Assembly: GCF_000421185.1 (NCBI RefSeq)
Contig: NZ_ATWJ01000007.1
Span: 496,001-560,000 of the forward strand
Direction: 5' to 3'
Source of the DNA: Ornithinimicrobium pekingense DSM 21552
GTDB taxonomy: Bacteria > Actinomycetota > Actinomycetes > Actinomycetales > Dermatophilaceae
DNA: 64,000 nucleotides
Part shown: one piece after another, positions 46,264 through 55,405 of the stretch
How the letters are laid out: every line of letters begins with the position of its first letter
Position numbering within the stretch: position 1 is the first letter of the stretch
Program-made: the position numbers and the translations under genes
The notes under the pieces: generated by a model
The model's database searches: none
The model's input: the letters and a program-made list of their open reading frames with translations, nothing else
Told to the model about the DNA's origin: nothing

Positions 46264-46644
46264 ATGAGACTGACCTTCCGGGACCTTCTCGCGACCATCC
46301 TGGTCGTCGCCATCGGCGTCCCCTACGTCGGCTACCTGCTCGACGGCTCCGTGCCGTTCGTGCAGGACGCCCGTGGGATGTCCGCCGTCGGACTGGTCCT
46401 GGGCGCCGCCGCGTTCCTCGTGCTGAGGTACGGCGACCCCTTCGACCGGTACGAGAAAGTGACGACGGCCGTGGCGGTCGGGGCGTTCGCCCTCGGCCTC
46501 GTGGCGCTCTTCATGGCGGAGACCACCGCGTCCGAGTGGCTCCTCGCGGCGTTCATGGCCTCGATCCTGATCGTGTGGGCGATGGAGATCGCCGACCACG
46601 CCGGACTGGTGCACCACGACGCCGGTGCGCCCGCCCACGTCTGA
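46264..46644 (+). CDS. Small four-helix membrane protein of unknown function
   Basis: 126 residues with four predicted membrane helices ([75 protein letters not shown]) and a short His-rich tail. Start fixed by a strong AGAGGAGGT ribosome site. I do not recognise a family with certainty. It stands alone, divergent from the YyaL-type gene and closed by a strong hairpin. A role in membrane or stress physiology would be a guess. Confidence 0.75.
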   Translation: MRLTFRDLLATILVVAIGVPYVGYLLDGSVPFVQDARGMSAVGLVLGAAAFLVLRYGDPFDRYEKVTTAVAVGAFALGLVALFMAETTASEWLLAAFMASILIVWAMEIADHAGLVHHDAGAPAHV

Positions 46645-46661
46645 GCTGACCGCTCTCTCCC

Positions 46662-46702
46662 GGGTCACGCAGAGCCCGTCGCCGACGGACCCTGCGTGAC
46701 CC
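46662..46702. terminator. Bidirectional terminator with nested stem
   Basis: GGGTCACGCAG (46662-46672) pairs perfectly with CTGCGTGACCC (46692-46702). The 19-base loop contains a second stem CCGTC/GACGG (46676-46680, 46684-46688). It lies between convergent genes ending at 46644 and 46712. Confidence 0.75.
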
Positions 46703-46711
46703 TTCGACGTG

Positions 46712-47680
46712 TCAGCCGCGCTGCATCGCCTTGATGATCGCGACCGACCTGGTGATCTCGTCGGCGACGTCGTCGCGGCCGTGCCGCACCGACCACAGCG
46801 CGTTGTCGGCCAGGCGCACGATCGTCATCGCCCGGGCCCGGTCGGGGTCGAGACCGCCGGCCCCGCACACCAGCTCCAGGCGGGAGGTCAGGTGGCTGCG
46901 CAGGTCGGCGGCCGCCAGCGCGTCGTCCCAGCGGTTCCACATGGCCGGTGCCACCGCCCAGTGCGGGTCGCCGGCGACCGTCTTGGGGTCGATGGCGGCC
47001 CACTCGCCGGGCTGCGCCCGCCACAGCACGTTGGCCTGGTGCAGGTCGGTGTGCACGAGGCGCGCGTCGAGGCCCTCCTCACCGGCCAGGTCCGCGGCCA
47101 GGGAGGCGGCCTGCTGCAGCAGACGGCGCGGGAAGCGGTGCGCGAGGGCGGCGTCCGTAGCGGCCCGCTGCGCCTGGTCCCGGATCCTGACCAGCTGCCC
47201 GGACAGCGGCGGCGCCCAGGGCGGGGCCGGGCGGTCCAGGCGGGAGAGCAGCCCGCCGAGAGCCTCGCTGGTGCCCTGCACGCTGCCGATGGTCAGGTCC
47301 CGCCCGGCGTCGAGGCGCTCCAGCAGCAGCGCGCCGGACGGGGGGTCGGCGGCGAGCAGCTGGACGGCGCCCCGGCCGTGCCACGCCCGCAGCGCCAGGT
47401 GCTCGGTGTCGGACTCCTCGTGCGGCCACCCGATCTTGAGCACCCCGGGGTCACCCCGCGGCCGGGTCACCGGGACCACCAGCGCGGTGAGTCCGTGGCG
47501 CAGGGGCTCGCCGCGGTCGACGCGCAGCGACCAGCGGTCCAGGGCCTCGTCGACGAGCCGGGGCAGCGCCCGCAGCCACGTCTCACCGTCCACGCGCCCG
47601 GGCAGGTCGGTCCCGGCACGGTGCTGGCGCGCGGCCGTGAGGAGCCCGTGCGGCAGCTCCCCGGCCGGGACGGCGCTCAC
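46712..47680 (-). CDS. Aminoglycoside/hydroxyurea phosphotransferase-like kinase (APH(6)-type)
   Basis: 322 residues of the APH_6_hur family, which includes streptomycin 6-phosphotransferases. [21 protein letters not shown] carries the ATP-site Lys and Glu. The catalytic loop is [12 protein letters not shown] with Asp as base and Asn as metal ligand, followed by [19 protein letters not shown], the family's DFG-equivalent. It could phosphorylate an aminoglycoside or hydroxyurea, but chromosomal members in actinomycetes often have unknown cellular substrates. Resistance is not shown. The GTG start overlaps the stop of the DUF4439 gene (GTGA). Confidence 0.82.
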   Translation of the reverse strand: MSAVPAGELPHGLLTAARQHRAGTDLPGRVDGETWLRALPRLVDEALDRWSLRVDRGEPLRHGLTALVVPVTRPRGDPGVLKIGWPHEESDTEHLALRAWHGRGAVQLLAADPPSGALLLERLDAGRDLTIGSVQGTSEALGGLLSRLDRPAPPWAPPLSGQLVRIRDQAQRAATDAALAHRFPRRLLQQAASLAADLAGEEGLDARLVHTDLHQANVLWRAQPGEWAAIDPKTVAGDPHWAVAPAMWNRWDDALAAADLRSHLTSRLELVCGAGGLDPDRARAMTIVRLADNALWSVRHGRDDVADEITRSVAIIKAMQRG

Positions 47681-48714
47681 GGCAGCGTCATACCCGGGAA
47701 TGCCCGGCGGCTCCCGCCGAGCAGTGCCCCCCAGGTCGCGGCCTCGGAGACGATCCGCACGACCCCCGTGAGCTGGGCCAGGTCGCCAGGGACACGCTGC
47801 GCCGCCTCGAGCGTGGCGGGACCGAGGTCGGCGACCAGCCGGCGGGCGAGGTCGCGCCTCTCCTCGGCCGTCTCCAGCGGTTCGGGCAGGTCGTAGCCGA
47901 GCGGTGCGACGGGCGCGGCCTGGCCCGCGAGCGTGGAGAGCTGGCGGGTCAGGCCGCGCAGCGGCACCAGGACGGCCTCGTAGTCGGCGCGCTCGTCGCT
48001 GTCCGGCGCGCTCCTGGCCGCGACCACCTCCAGCCCGAAGACCGCAGGACGGGCGGCCGCGAGGACCGGCACGGCGGCCGCGCCGGACGGGCCGGGCAGG
48101 GGGCCCCACTCGACGGGAGACCCCAGCCACGCGGCCGAGGCCACGTGCTGGGCGGTCAGCGAGGCGAGGAGCAACAGGTTGGTGGGGGTGGCGGTAGACA
48201 GGTCGCGGCAGGCCTCCGTGCGGTCGTCCCGCAGGACCCGGCCCAGGTCGGACGCGGTGGGACGGTCCTGCTCCTCGTCCTCCCCGTCATCTTCGTCCGG
48301 CGCGGCCGTGGTCGCGGCCGCACCGGTCGAGCCCGTCGAGCCCGTCGAGTCCGGCAGGGTCACCGCCGGGTCGTCCAGCAGGTCGGGCAGCGGGACACCG
48401 CCCAGGGTGATGAGCAGCTCCAGCCGCTCCTGCTGCTGGCGCCACAGGTCCTCCAGCTCGGCGGCGGTGCCCTCCTCGTCCCCCACGAGCCGCAGGCCGA
48501 GACGGTAGCCGTGGATCCGCTGGCGAGCGGCGATGAGCAGGGTGGTGTCGGCCGGCCAGGTGGCCGGGTCGTCCGGCTCGACGCCGTCGGTGGGCGAGAC
48601 GACGCGGTCGGTCTGCAGGTCGTCGCACCCGGTCAGGACCACGGACCCGCCGGCGAGCGCGAGGGCACGCAGGAGGGCACGGCGGGACAGGGCAGGGGGC
48701 ATGACGGGGTTCAT
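47677..48714 (-). CDS. DUF4439 ferritin-like lipoprotein
   Basis: 345 residues. Twin-arginine-like RRALLRALALAGG precedes a lipobox LTGC (Cys near residue 29), so the protein is lipid-anchored outside. Two helical stretches (TLLIAARQRIHGYRLGLRL; SLTAQHVASAAWLGSPVEW; ADYEAVLVPLRGLTRQLS) fit the ferritin-like four-helix DUF4439 domain, interrupted by a Ser/Thr/Asp/Glu insert around residues 125-155. Function unknown. It is a conserved neighbour of rimP in Actinobacteria, divergently placed here. ATG 48714 follows TACCCT boxes with only ~5 bases between, so the mRNA is probably leaderless; ATG 48702 is the alternative start. Confidence 0.8.
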   Translation of the reverse strand: MNPVMPPALSRRALLRALALAGGSVVLTGCDDLQTDRVVSPTDGVEPDDPATWPADTTLLIAARQRIHGYRLGLRLVGDEEGTAAELEDLWRQQQERLELLITLGGVPLPDLLDDPAVTLPDSTGSTGSTGAAATTAAPDEDDGEDEEQDRPTASDLGRVLRDDRTEACRDLSTATPTNLLLLASLTAQHVASAAWLGSPVEWGPLPGPSGAAAVPVLAAARPAVFGLEVVAARSAPDSDERADYEAVLVPLRGLTRQLSTLAGQAAPVAPLGYDLPEPLETAEERRDLARRLVADLGPATLEAAQRVPGDLAQLTGVVRIVSEAATWGALLGGSRRAFPGMTLP

Positions 48715-48808
48715 CGTTGAGGGTAGGGTAGTCGCTTCCGGACCGGTGGTCGGGCGCCCCGTGCTGCCCGGCGACCGGCACACAGCAGAAGATGGCAGGA
48801 GGCACCCG

Positions 48809-49363
48809 ATGGACGCCCGGGCCCGCACCGAGACGATCACCCGCCAGGTCTCCGAGTCCCTCGCCGGAAGCGGCGTCGTCGTCGACGACGTGAGCGTGCA
48901 GCAGGCCGGCCGGCGCCGCCTCGTGCGGGTGTTCCTCGCCCGCGACGTCTCCGGCCTGCCCGCCGACGACACCACGAGCGCCGTCGAGCCGCTGAGCCTG
49001 GACGAGATCGCCGACGCCACCCGGAGCGTGTCGTCCGCACTCGACGGCTCCGACGTCATGGGTGAGGCCCCCTACACGCTGGAGGTCAGCTCGACCGGGC
49101 TGGACCGCCTCCTGCTGACCCGCGACCACTTCCGCCGCAACGTGGGCCGGCTGCTGTCGGTGAGCCTGGGCGGAGACGACGACGGGCCGGACACGGCCAC
49201 CGGTCGCCTGACCGAGGTGCGCGCGGACGGCATACGCCTGCGTCCCGAGGGCAGTGATCCCGCCGCCGACGGCGCGACGACGGGCACCGACATCCCCTGG
49301 GAGGACGTGACGCGGGCGACCGTGCAGGTCGAGTTCTCCCGACCCGACGGAAAGGACGACTGA
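48809..49363 (+). CDS. rimP: Ribosome maturation factor RimP
   Basis: 184 residues. Helps assemble the 30S subunit. The N-terminal domain shows [21 protein letters not shown], then [18 protein letters not shown] and the hallmark [14 protein letters not shown]. The C-terminal SH3-like domain ([33 protein letters not shown]) contains a Ser/Asp/Gly-rich insertion. The ATG is fixed by AGGAGG seven bases upstream. First gene of rimP-nusA-ylxR; its stop overlaps the nusA ATG. The 94-base region to the divergent DUF4439 gene shows no confident -35/-10 pair for rimP. Confidence 0.95.
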   Translation: MDARARTETITRQVSESLAGSGVVVDDVSVQQAGRRRLVRVFLARDVSGLPADDTTSAVEPLSLDEIADATRSVSSALDGSDVMGEAPYTLEVSSTGLDRLLLTRDHFRRNVGRLLSVSLGGDDDGPDTATGRLTEVRADGIRLRPEGSDPAADGATTGTDIPWEDVTRATVQVEFSRPDGKDD

Positions 49364-50394
49364 TGGACATCGACATGACCGCGCTGCGCCTGCTGGAGCG
49401 GGAGCGCGAGATCCCCATGGACATCATCGTCCAGGCGATCGAGCAGGCCCTGCTCTCGGCCTACCAGCGGATCGAGGGCCACTACCGGCGCGCCCGCGTC
49501 GAGCTGGACCGCAAGACCGGCCACGTGACGGTGTGGGCCCAGGAGGACCCGCCCGTGCTCGAGGACGGCACCCGGGGCGAGCCCGGGCCCGAGTTCGACG
49601 ACACCCCGGAGGGCTTCGGAAGGGTAGCCGCGGCGACCGCGCGCCAGGTCATCACCCAGCGGATGCGGGAGCTGGAGGACGACGCCGTGCTGGGCGACTT
49701 CCGCGCCCGGGAGGGCGACATCGCCTCCGGCATCATCCAGCAGTCCAACGACCCCCGCTTCGTCCTGGTCGACTTCGGCACGGTGGAGGGCGAGCTGCCC
49801 ACCGCGGAGCAGGTGCCGGGGGAGTCCTACGAGCACGGCCAGCGGATCCGCTGCTACGTCGTCAGCGCCAAGCGCGGGCCGCGGGGGCCGCAGGTCATGC
49901 TCTCGCGCACCCACCCCAACCTGGTGCGCCGGCTCTTCGCCCTGGAGGTGCCGGAGATCGCCGACGGCAGCGTGGAGATCGCCGCGGTCGCCCGCGAGGC
50001 GGGGCACCGCACCAAGATCGCGGTCCACGCCAAGGTGCCCGGCGTCAACCCCAAGGGCGCGTGCATCGGCCCCATGGGCCAGCGGGTGCGCGCCGTGATG
50101 GCCGAGCTGCAGGGCGAGAAGATCGACATCGTCGACTACAGCGATGACCCGGAGGAGTTCGTGGCCTCCGCCCTCTCTCCGGCCAAGGTCCAGTCCGCGC
50201 GCATCGTCGACCAGCGCACCCGGCAGGTGCGCGTGGTGGTGCCCGACTACCAGCTCTCGCTCGCGATCGGCCGGGAGGGCCAGAACGCCCGCCTCGCGCA
50301 CCGCCTCACCGGGTGGAAGATCGACATCCGGGCCGACACCGAGGAGCAGGAGGCGGACAGGCCGGGCGACGGCCCGGGTGCCGCGAGCGTGTAG
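49363..50394 (+). CDS. nusA: Transcription elongation/antitermination factor NusA
   Basis: 343 residues, the short actinobacterial form without C-terminal acidic repeats. Binds RNA polymerase and nascent RNA to control pausing, termination and antitermination. Order: N-terminal polymerase-binding domain ([20 protein letters not shown]), S1 domain ([40 protein letters not shown]), KH1 ([28 protein letters not shown]) and KH2 ([25 protein letters not shown]). Coupled to rimP by stop-start overlap. Confidence 0.97.
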   Translation: MDIDMTALRLLEREREIPMDIIVQAIEQALLSAYQRIEGHYRRARVELDRKTGHVTVWAQEDPPVLEDGTRGEPGPEFDDTPEGFGRVAAATARQVITQRMRELEDDAVLGDFRAREGDIASGIIQQSNDPRFVLVDFGTVEGELPTAEQVPGESYEHGQRIRCYVVSAKRGPRGPQVMLSRTHPNLVRRLFALEVPEIADGSVEIAAVAREAGHRTKIAVHAKVPGVNPKGACIGPMGQRVRAVMAELQGEKIDIVDYSDDPEEFVASALSPAKVQSARIVDQRTRQVRVVVPDYQLSLAIGREGQNARLAHRLTGWKIDIRADTEEQEADRPGDGPGAASV

Positions 50395-50395
50395 C

Positions 50396-50728
50396 ATGGG
50401 TGGCGATGCCCGTCGCTGCGCCACGCCCTCCAACACGTCGGGGACGCACCCTCCACCGGTGCGCACCTGCGTGGGGTGCAGGCGCAGGGACGCTCAAGAT
50501 GCACTGCTGCGCGTCGTCGCGGTCCGGGACCCCGACGTCACCACCCGGTGGCGGCTGGCCCCTGACGAGCGGCGGCGTGCGCCCGGCCGGGGCGCCTACG
50601 TGCACCCCGACCCCGAGTGCCTGCAGTCTGCGATCGCCCGACGTGCGTTCGGCCGTGCGCTCCGCCTCCCGGCGGGGTCCGAGGTCGAGGTCACGACGGT
50701 GCAGGAGCAGCTGCGGCGGTGGTCGTGA
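50396..50728 (+). CDS. ylxR: YlxR family RNA-binding protein
   Basis: 110 residues. RTCVGCRRRDAQDALLRVV and the GRGAYVHPDPECLQSAIARRAFGRAL block define the YlxR/DUF448 fold, a small nucleic-acid-binding protein found between nusA and infB in most bacteria. Two Cys (Cys-x-x-Cys) and a later Cys may be structural. It starts one base after the nusA stop. A 10-bp hairpin with an ACCG loop follows the stop directly (50731-50754). Confidence 0.92.
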   Translation: MGGDARRCATPSNTSGTHPPPVRTCVGCRRRDAQDALLRVVAVRDPDVTTRWRLAPDERRRAPGRGAYVHPDPECLQSAIARRAFGRALRLPAGSEVEVTTVQEQLRRWS

Positions 50729-50730
50729 CA

Positions 50731-50754
50731 CGACCTGGTCACCGGACCAGGTCG
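50731..50754 (+). terminator. Hairpin(s) after ylxR, possible attenuator of infB
   Basis: CGACCTGGTC pairs perfectly with GACCAGGTCG around ACCG, three bases after the ylxR stop. A second small stem GGTCC-gacc-GGACC follows at 50766-50779. These may partly terminate transcription or protect the upstream mRNA, ahead of the mini-ORF leader of infB. Confidence 0.5.
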
Positions 50755-50813
50755 AGGTAAGGGCGGGTCCGACCGGACCTGTCATCGAGGAACCGGAAGC
50801 GGGTTTGACGCTG

Positions 50814-50859
50814 ATGAGCACCCGATGAGTACTCAGCGATGAGCACCCACCAGCACTAG
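50814..50859 (+). promoter_or_regulatory. Leader of three overlapping mini-ORFs (Met-Ser-Thr start) before infB
   Basis: ATG at 50814 reads Met-Ser-Thr-Arg-stop (50814-50828). ATG at 50825 reads Met-Ser-Thr-Gln-Arg-stop (50825-50842). ATG at 50839 reads Met-Ser-Thr-His-Gln-His-stop (50839-50859). Each start overlaps the previous stop as ATGA, and the units share the repeat GATGAG(C/T)AC. The layout suggests translationally coupled leader peptides or a ribosome-loading device; function is unproven. Confidence 0.5.
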
Positions 50860-50917
50860 TCGCGACTGTGCCCTGCAGGGCCCGGTCGTGGCGCAACCTT
50901 CAAGGAGACACCACACC

Positions 50918-53851
50918 GTGGCCAAACTCAGGGTCTACGAGCTCGCCAAGGAGCTCGGGGTCGAGAGCAAGGAGCTGCTCGCCCACCTGAAGTCGCAGGG
51001 AGAGTTCGTCCGGTCGGCGTCGTCGACCATCGAGCCCCCTGTCGTCCGCAAGATTCGCGAGAACCCGCCGGCGGCGGCGGGCGCGTCCGCAGCCAAGCCG
51101 GCGGCCGGCAAGCCGGCCGGCAAGCCGGCCGACAAGGCCCGCCCCGCGGGCGCCACCCCGGGCCCGGCGCGCAAGCCCGGCCCCAAGCCGGCGGCCCAGC
51201 CGGAGCGTCCGGCCGCACCCACCCCGGGCACGTCCGGCGGCGAGCGGTCCGCACCGGCCGAGCCGGCCCGCCCGGCGGCCAAGGCCTCGGCGGCGCCCGA
51301 GGCCAAGCCCTCGGCCACGCCGGAGCCGGCAGCCGAGGCCAGGCCCGCACCCGAGGCGGCCCCGCGCAGCGGCGCACGCCCCGGTCCTGCGCCGGCGGCT
51401 CCCGCCGACCCGCGCGCCACGAAGCCTGCCGCCGAGGGCCGCGGGTCCTCGGAGGCCGGCCCCCGCCCCGCACGTCCGGGTGCCAAGCCGGGCCCGCGTC
51501 CGGGCAACAACCCGTTCGCGCCGAGCCAGGGCATGGGCCGTGACCGGCGCGGCGGTGGCGAGCGCGGTGGTGAGCGAGGCGGCGGTGAGCGTGGCGGCGG
51601 CTCGCCCCGTCCCGGCAACAACCCCTTCGCGCCGAGCCAGGGCATGCCCCGTCCCGGCGGCAGCCGTGGCCGCGAGGCAGGCCCGGGTGGCCCCCGTCCG
51701 GGCGGCCCGCGCCCCGCGCCGCGTCCGGGAGGCCCCAAGCCGAGCATGATGCCCGAGCGCGCAGCCGTGCCCCGGCCCGGTGAGCGGCCGGCCCGGCCCG
51801 GTGGCGGCCCCGGTGGTCGTGGTCGTCCTGGTGGCGGCCCCGGCGGCGGCCCCGGCGGTCCCGGTGGCGGGTTCCGCGGCGGCCCCGGTGGCCGTGGCGG
51901 TGGCCCCCGCGGTCGCGGCGGCACGGCCGGCGCGTTCGGTCGAGGCGGCGGGAAGGTCCGCGGACGCAAGTCCAAGAGGGCCAAGCGCCAGGAGTTCGAG
52001 GCGATGCAGGCACCGACCATCGGTGGTGTCTCCGTCCCGCGCGGCAACGGCCAGACCATCCAGGTCCGCCGCGGTGCTTCGCTGACCGACTTCGCCGACA
52101 AGATCAACGTCGACCCCGCGTCGCTGGTGACCGTGCTGTTCCACCTCGGTGAGATGGCGACGGCGACGCAGTCGCTCGACGAGGACACCTTCGCCGTCCT
52201 CGGCTCCGAGCTCGGCTACGACATCCGCGTCGTCTCCCCGGAGGAGGAGGAGCGCGAGCTGCTCAGCGCCTTCGGTCTGGACCTCGAGGCCGAGGCGGAG
52301 GCCGAGTCCGACGAGGACCTGCAGGCGCGTCCGCCGGTCGTGACCGTCATGGGTCACGTCGACCACGGAAAGACGCGACTGCTCGACGCGATCCGTCGCT
52401 CCGAGGTCGGCGCCGGCGAGACCGGTGGCATCACCCAGCACATCGGTGCCTACCAGGTGCGGACGGAGCACGACGGCTCCGAGCGCGCGATCACCTTCAT
52501 CGACACCCCGGGTCACGAGGCGTTCACCGCCATGCGTGCCCGCGGTGCCAAGGTGACCGACATCGCGATCCTCGTGGTCGCCGCCGACGACGGCGTGATG
52601 CCGCAGACGATCGAGGCGCTCAACCACGCCCAGGCGGCGGACGTCCCGATCGTCGTCGCGGTCAACAAGATCGACGTCGAGGGTGCCAACCCGGCCAAGA
52701 TCCGCCAGCAGCTGACCGAGTACAACCTGGTCGCCGAGGAGTACGGCGGCGAGACGATGTTCGTCGACGTCTCGGCCAAGCAGGGCGAGAACATCGACCA
52801 GCTGCTCGACGCGGTGCTGCTGACCGCCGACGCGGCGCTGGACCTGCGGGCCAACCCCGACAAGGACGCCCGCGGTGTCGCCATCGAGGCCAACCTGGAC
52901 AAGGGCCGCGGCGCCGTCGCGACCGTCCTGGTCCAGCAGGGCACCCTGCACGTCGGTGACGCGATCGTCACCGGCGCGGCCCACGGCCGCGTGCGCGCCA
53001 TGCTCGACGAGCACGGCAACAACGTCACGGAGGCGACCCCGTCGCGTCCGGTGCAGGTGCTCGGCCTGGACACGGTGGCCCGCGCCGGCGACACCTTCGT
53101 GGTGGCGCCCGACGACCGGACCGCCCGTCAGATCGCCGAGAAGCGAGAGGCTGCGGACCGTCAGGCCGCGCTGGCCAAGTCCCGCAAGCGGATCAGCCTG
53201 GAGGACCTCAACCAGGCCCTCGCGCAGGGCAAGGTCGAGACCCTCAACCTCATCCTCAAGGGCGACGTGTCGGGCTCGGTCGAGGCGCTGGAGGACGCGC
53301 TGCTGCAGATCGACGTGGGCGACGAGGTCGACCTGCGGATCATCGACCGCGGCGTCGGTGCGATCACGATGAACAACATCAACCTCGCGGTCGCCTCCGA
53401 CGCCATCATCCTGGGCTTCAACGTCCGGGCCGAGGGTCAGAACGCGGACTACGCCGACAAGGAAGGCGTGGAGATCCGTTACTACGGCGTGATCTACCAG
53501 GCCATCGAGGACATCGAGAACGCGCTCAAGGGCATGCTCAAGCCCGAGTACGAGGAGGCCGAGACCGGCTCTGCCGAGATCCGCGAGATCTTCCGCAGCT
53601 CCAAGTTCGGCAACGTCGCGGGCTGCCTGGTCCGCAGCGGCACGATCACCCGCGGGGCCAGGGCGCGCATCACGCGCCAGGGCGTCGTGGTGACCGAGAA
53701 CCTCGAGATCGCGGGCCTGCGCCGTTTCAAGGACGACGTCACCGAGGTCCGCGAGGGCTTCGAGTGCGGCATCAACCTGGGGTCGTTCAACGACCTCCAG
53801 ATCGACGACGTCATCACCACCTACGAGATGCGCGAGATCCCGCGCAGCTGA
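50918..53851 (+). CDS. infB: Translation initiation factor IF-2
   Basis: 977 residues. GTPase that places fMet-tRNA on the 30S subunit and promotes subunit joining. N-terminal IF2-N domain ([19 protein letters not shown]), then ~290 residues of Pro/Ala/Lys and Gly/Arg-rich low complexity including two copies of [13 protein letters not shown], as in other actinobacterial IF-2s. The second IF2-N segment is around 375-445. The G domain begins with GHVDHGKT (about 479-486), DTPGHEAF, and NKID. Domains II, III and the fMet-tRNA-binding C-terminal domain ([19 protein letters not shown]) follow. GTG start with AAGGAG ten bases upstream. Followed by a strong hairpin. Confidence 0.97.
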   Translation: MAKLRVYELAKELGVESKELLAHLKSQGEFVRSASSTIEPPVVRKIRENPPAAAGASAAKPAAGKPAGKPADKARPAGATPGPARKPGPKPAAQPERPAAPTPGTSGGERSAPAEPARPAAKASAAPEAKPSATPEPAAEARPAPEAAPRSGARPGPAPAAPADPRATKPAAEGRGSSEAGPRPARPGAKPGPRPGNNPFAPSQGMGRDRRGGGERGGERGGGERGGGSPRPGNNPFAPSQGMPRPGGSRGREAGPGGPRPGGPRPAPRPGGPKPSMMPERAAVPRPGERPARPGGGPGGRGRPGGGPGGGPGGPGGGFRGGPGGRGGGPRGRGGTAGAFGRGGGKVRGRKSKRAKRQEFEAMQAPTIGGVSVPRGNGQTIQVRRGASLTDFADKINVDPASLVTVLFHLGEMATATQSLDEDTFAVLGSELGYDIRVVSPEEEERELLSAFGLDLEAEAEAESDEDLQARPPVVTVMGHVDHGKTRLLDAIRRSEVGAGETGGITQHIGAYQVRTEHDGSERAITFIDTPGHEAFTAMRARGAKVTDIAILVVAADDGVMPQTIEALNHAQAADVPIVVAVNKIDVEGANPAKIRQQLTEYNLVAEEYGGETMFVDVSAKQGENIDQLLDAVLLTADAALDLRANPDKDARGVAIEANLDKGRGAVATVLVQQGTLHVGDAIVTGAAHGRVRAMLDEHGNNVTEATPSRPVQVLGLDTVARAGDTFVVAPDDRTARQIAEKREAADRQAALAKSRKRISLEDLNQALAQGKVETLNLILKGDVSGSVEALEDALLQIDVGDEVDLRIIDRGVGAITMNNINLAVASDAIILGFNVRAEGQNADYADKEGVEIRYYGVIYQAIEDIENALKGMLKPEYEEAETGSAEIREIFRSSKFGNVAGCLVRSGTITRGARARITRQGVVVTENLEIAGLRRFKDDVTEVREGFECGINLGSFNDLQIDDVITTYEMREIPRS
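51497..51646 (+). repeat. Repeated 13-residue module and Gly/Arg runs inside infB
   Basis: Two 39-base direct repeats (51497-51535 and 51608-51646) encode [13 protein letters not shown]. Between them lie short GGERGG-type repeats. This is the normal unstable, low-complexity arm of IF-2 and explains local skew in this stretch. Confidence 0.8.
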
Positions 53852-53868
53852 CACGGGGTATGACGCAC

Positions 53869-53898
53869 GGCCGGCTCCGCCCTCGGGCGGGGCCGGCC
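53869..53898 (+). terminator. Terminator after infB
   Basis: A 13-bp stem (GGCCGGCtCCGCC with GGCGGgGCCGGCC, one G-T pair) and a four-base loop, 18 bases after the infB stop. Confidence 0.75.
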
Positions 53899-53915
53899 TC
53901 GTCGTCCCCACTCCC

Positions 53916-53921
53916 TAGGAT
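53916..53921 (+). promoter_or_regulatory. -10 element of the rbfA-truB promoter
   Basis: TAGGAT, 36 bases before the rbfA ATG. Unlike many neighbours this mRNA would have a leader, with AGGAGG at 53947-53952 as ribosome site. Confidence 0.4.
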
Positions 53922-53957
53922 GGGAAGCCGTCCCGTCCCCGACCCCAGGAGGCTGCC

Positions 53958-54440
53958 ATGGCAGACAACGCCCGTGCCCGCAGGATCGCCGAGCGGATCA
54001 AGCAGCTGGTGACCCAGGGCCTGTCCCAGGTCGTCAAGGACGAGCGCGTGGGCTTCGTCACGATCACCGACGTCCGCGTGACCGGTGACCTGCAGCAGGC
54101 CAGCGTCTTCTACACCGTGCTCGGGACCGACGAGGACCGGACCACGGCCGCCGAGGTGCTCGAGGCCTACCGCGGCCGGCTGCGCTCCTTCGTCGGCAAG
54201 GGCCTGGGCATCCGGCTCACGCCGAGCCTGGAGTTCATCCTCGACGCCCTGCCCGAGGACGCCCAGCACATGGACGAGCTGCTGCGCGAGGTCGCGCGGC
54301 GCGACGCCGAGCTCGCCGCGGCCCGGGCGGCCGCCGGCTACGCCGGAGACCACGACCCCTACCGCAGGCCGCGCGCCGAGGACGGGAGCGAGACCGACGA
54401 GACCGACGAGGACGGCACGGGCGCGGATGCCCGCGGCTGA
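53958..54440 (+). CDS. rbfA: Ribosome-binding factor A
   Basis: 160 residues. KH-type protein for late 16S rRNA processing and 30S maturation, important in the cold. [43 protein letters not shown] and [20 protein letters not shown] cover the whole fold. The last ~40 residues are a charged Arg/Asp/Glu tail. AGGAGG six bases upstream of the ATG. It overlaps truB by 14 bases. Confidence 0.96.
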   Translation: MADNARARRIAERIKQLVTQGLSQVVKDERVGFVTITDVRVTGDLQQASVFYTVLGTDEDRTTAAEVLEAYRGRLRSFVGKGLGIRLTPSLEFILDALPEDAQHMDELLREVARRDAELAAARAAAGYAGDHDPYRRPRAEDGSETDETDEDGTGADARG

Positions 54441-55395
54441 GCCACGTCCCGGCCCCGAGGTCGGCGACGGGCTGCTCGTCGTCGACAAGCCGCCCGGCTG
54501 GACCAGCCACGACGTGGTGGGCCGTGTCCGGAGGCTGTGCCGCACCCGGCGGGTCGGTCATGCGGGCACGCTGGACCCGATGGCCACCGGGGTGCTCGTC
54601 CTGGGCGTGAACAAGGGCACCAAGCTGCTCACCTTCCTCGTCGGTCACGACAAGGGGTATGCCGCGACGGTCCGGCTGGGCCGGTCCACGGTGACCGACG
54701 ACGCCGAGGGGGAGGTCACCGGTGGCTGCGACGCGTCCGCCCTCACGGAGGCCGACGTGGCCCGGGCCGTGTCCGGGCTCACCGGTGAGATCCAGCAGGT
54801 GCCCAGCGCGGTGAGCGCCATCAAGGTCGACGGCCGGCGCTCCTACGCCCGGGTCCGCTCCGGGGAGGAGGTCGAGCTGGCGGCACGGCCCGTGACGGTG
54901 GGTCGGTTCGAGGTGCTGCGCCTGCGCCGTCCCGGGGAGGTGGACCCCTCCGGTGCCGTGGTGCCCGAGGGGGTCCTTGACCTGGACGTCGAGGTGGAGG
55001 TGTCCTCGGGCACCTACGTCCGTGCCCTGGCCCGCGACCTCGGCGCAGCGCTGGGGGTCGGCGGCCACCTGACCGCGCTGCGCCGCACGCGCGTCGGCGG
55101 GCTGACCCTCGAGCACGCGGTGAGCCTGGAGCGGCTCGACCCCGAGACCGGCCCGGGGCCGTCGGCATACCTGGTCGACCTCGCGGCGGCGGCGCGCGCT
55201 GCCCTGCCCGTGCGCGAGCTGGACGAGGCGCAGGCGCGGGCCCTCGGGTACGGCCAGCGGGTGGAGTCGGCCGAGCCCGGCCGGCGTGGGCCGGTCGCGG
55301 CGTTCGGGCCCGACGGCACCCTCGTCGCGATCCTCGACGAGACGCGGGCGCTGGCCCGGCCGCACGTCGTCCTCGCGCCCGCCGGCGGGAAGTAG
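54427..55395 (+). CDS. truB: tRNA pseudouridine-55 synthase
   Basis: 322 residues. Makes the T-loop pseudouridine at position 55 of tRNAs. GLLVVDKPPGWTSHDVV, RRVGHAGTLDPMATGVL with catalytic Asp50, then VPSAVSAIKVDGRRSYARVRSGEEVEL, and SGTYVRALARDLG are all present. The C-terminal PUA-like part ends GTLVAILDE. Start ATG lies inside the rbfA reading frame (14-base overlap). Its TAG stop is reused as part of the -10 box of ribF. Confidence 0.96.
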   Translation: MPAAEPRPGPEVGDGLLVVDKPPGWTSHDVVGRVRRLCRTRRVGHAGTLDPMATGVLVLGVNKGTKLLTFLVGHDKGYAATVRLGRSTVTDDAEGEVTGGCDASALTEADVARAVSGLTGEIQQVPSAVSAIKVDGRRSYARVRSGEEVELAARPVTVGRFEVLRLRRPGEVDPSGAVVPEGVLDLDVEVEVSSGTYVRALARDLGAALGVGGHLTALRRTRVGGLTLEHAVSLERLDPETGPGPSAYLVDLAAAARAALPVRELDEAQARALGYGQRVESAEPGRRGPVAAFGPDGTLVAILDETRALARPHVVLAPAGGK

Positions 55396-55398
55396 AGT
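55393..55398 (+). promoter_or_regulatory. -10 element of ribF overlapping the truB stop
   Basis: TAGAGT contains the truB stop codon TAG and lies seven bases before GTG 55406. This supports 55406 rather than GTG 55397 as the ribF start and suggests a leaderless mRNA. Confidence 0.45.
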
Positions 55399-55405
55399 GA
55401 CGCGC

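Noticed and set aside
51480-51960. Repeats in infB considered as a CRISPR-like array
   Set aside because: They encode the IF-2 low-complexity arm in frame, with irregular spacing and no spacers of constant length.
50900-53911. A 1003-codon open frame on the minus strand opposite infB
   Set aside because: It mirrors a highly biased GC-rich gene; IF-2 on the plus strand has complete domains and a ribosome site. Long antisense frames are expected at this GC content.
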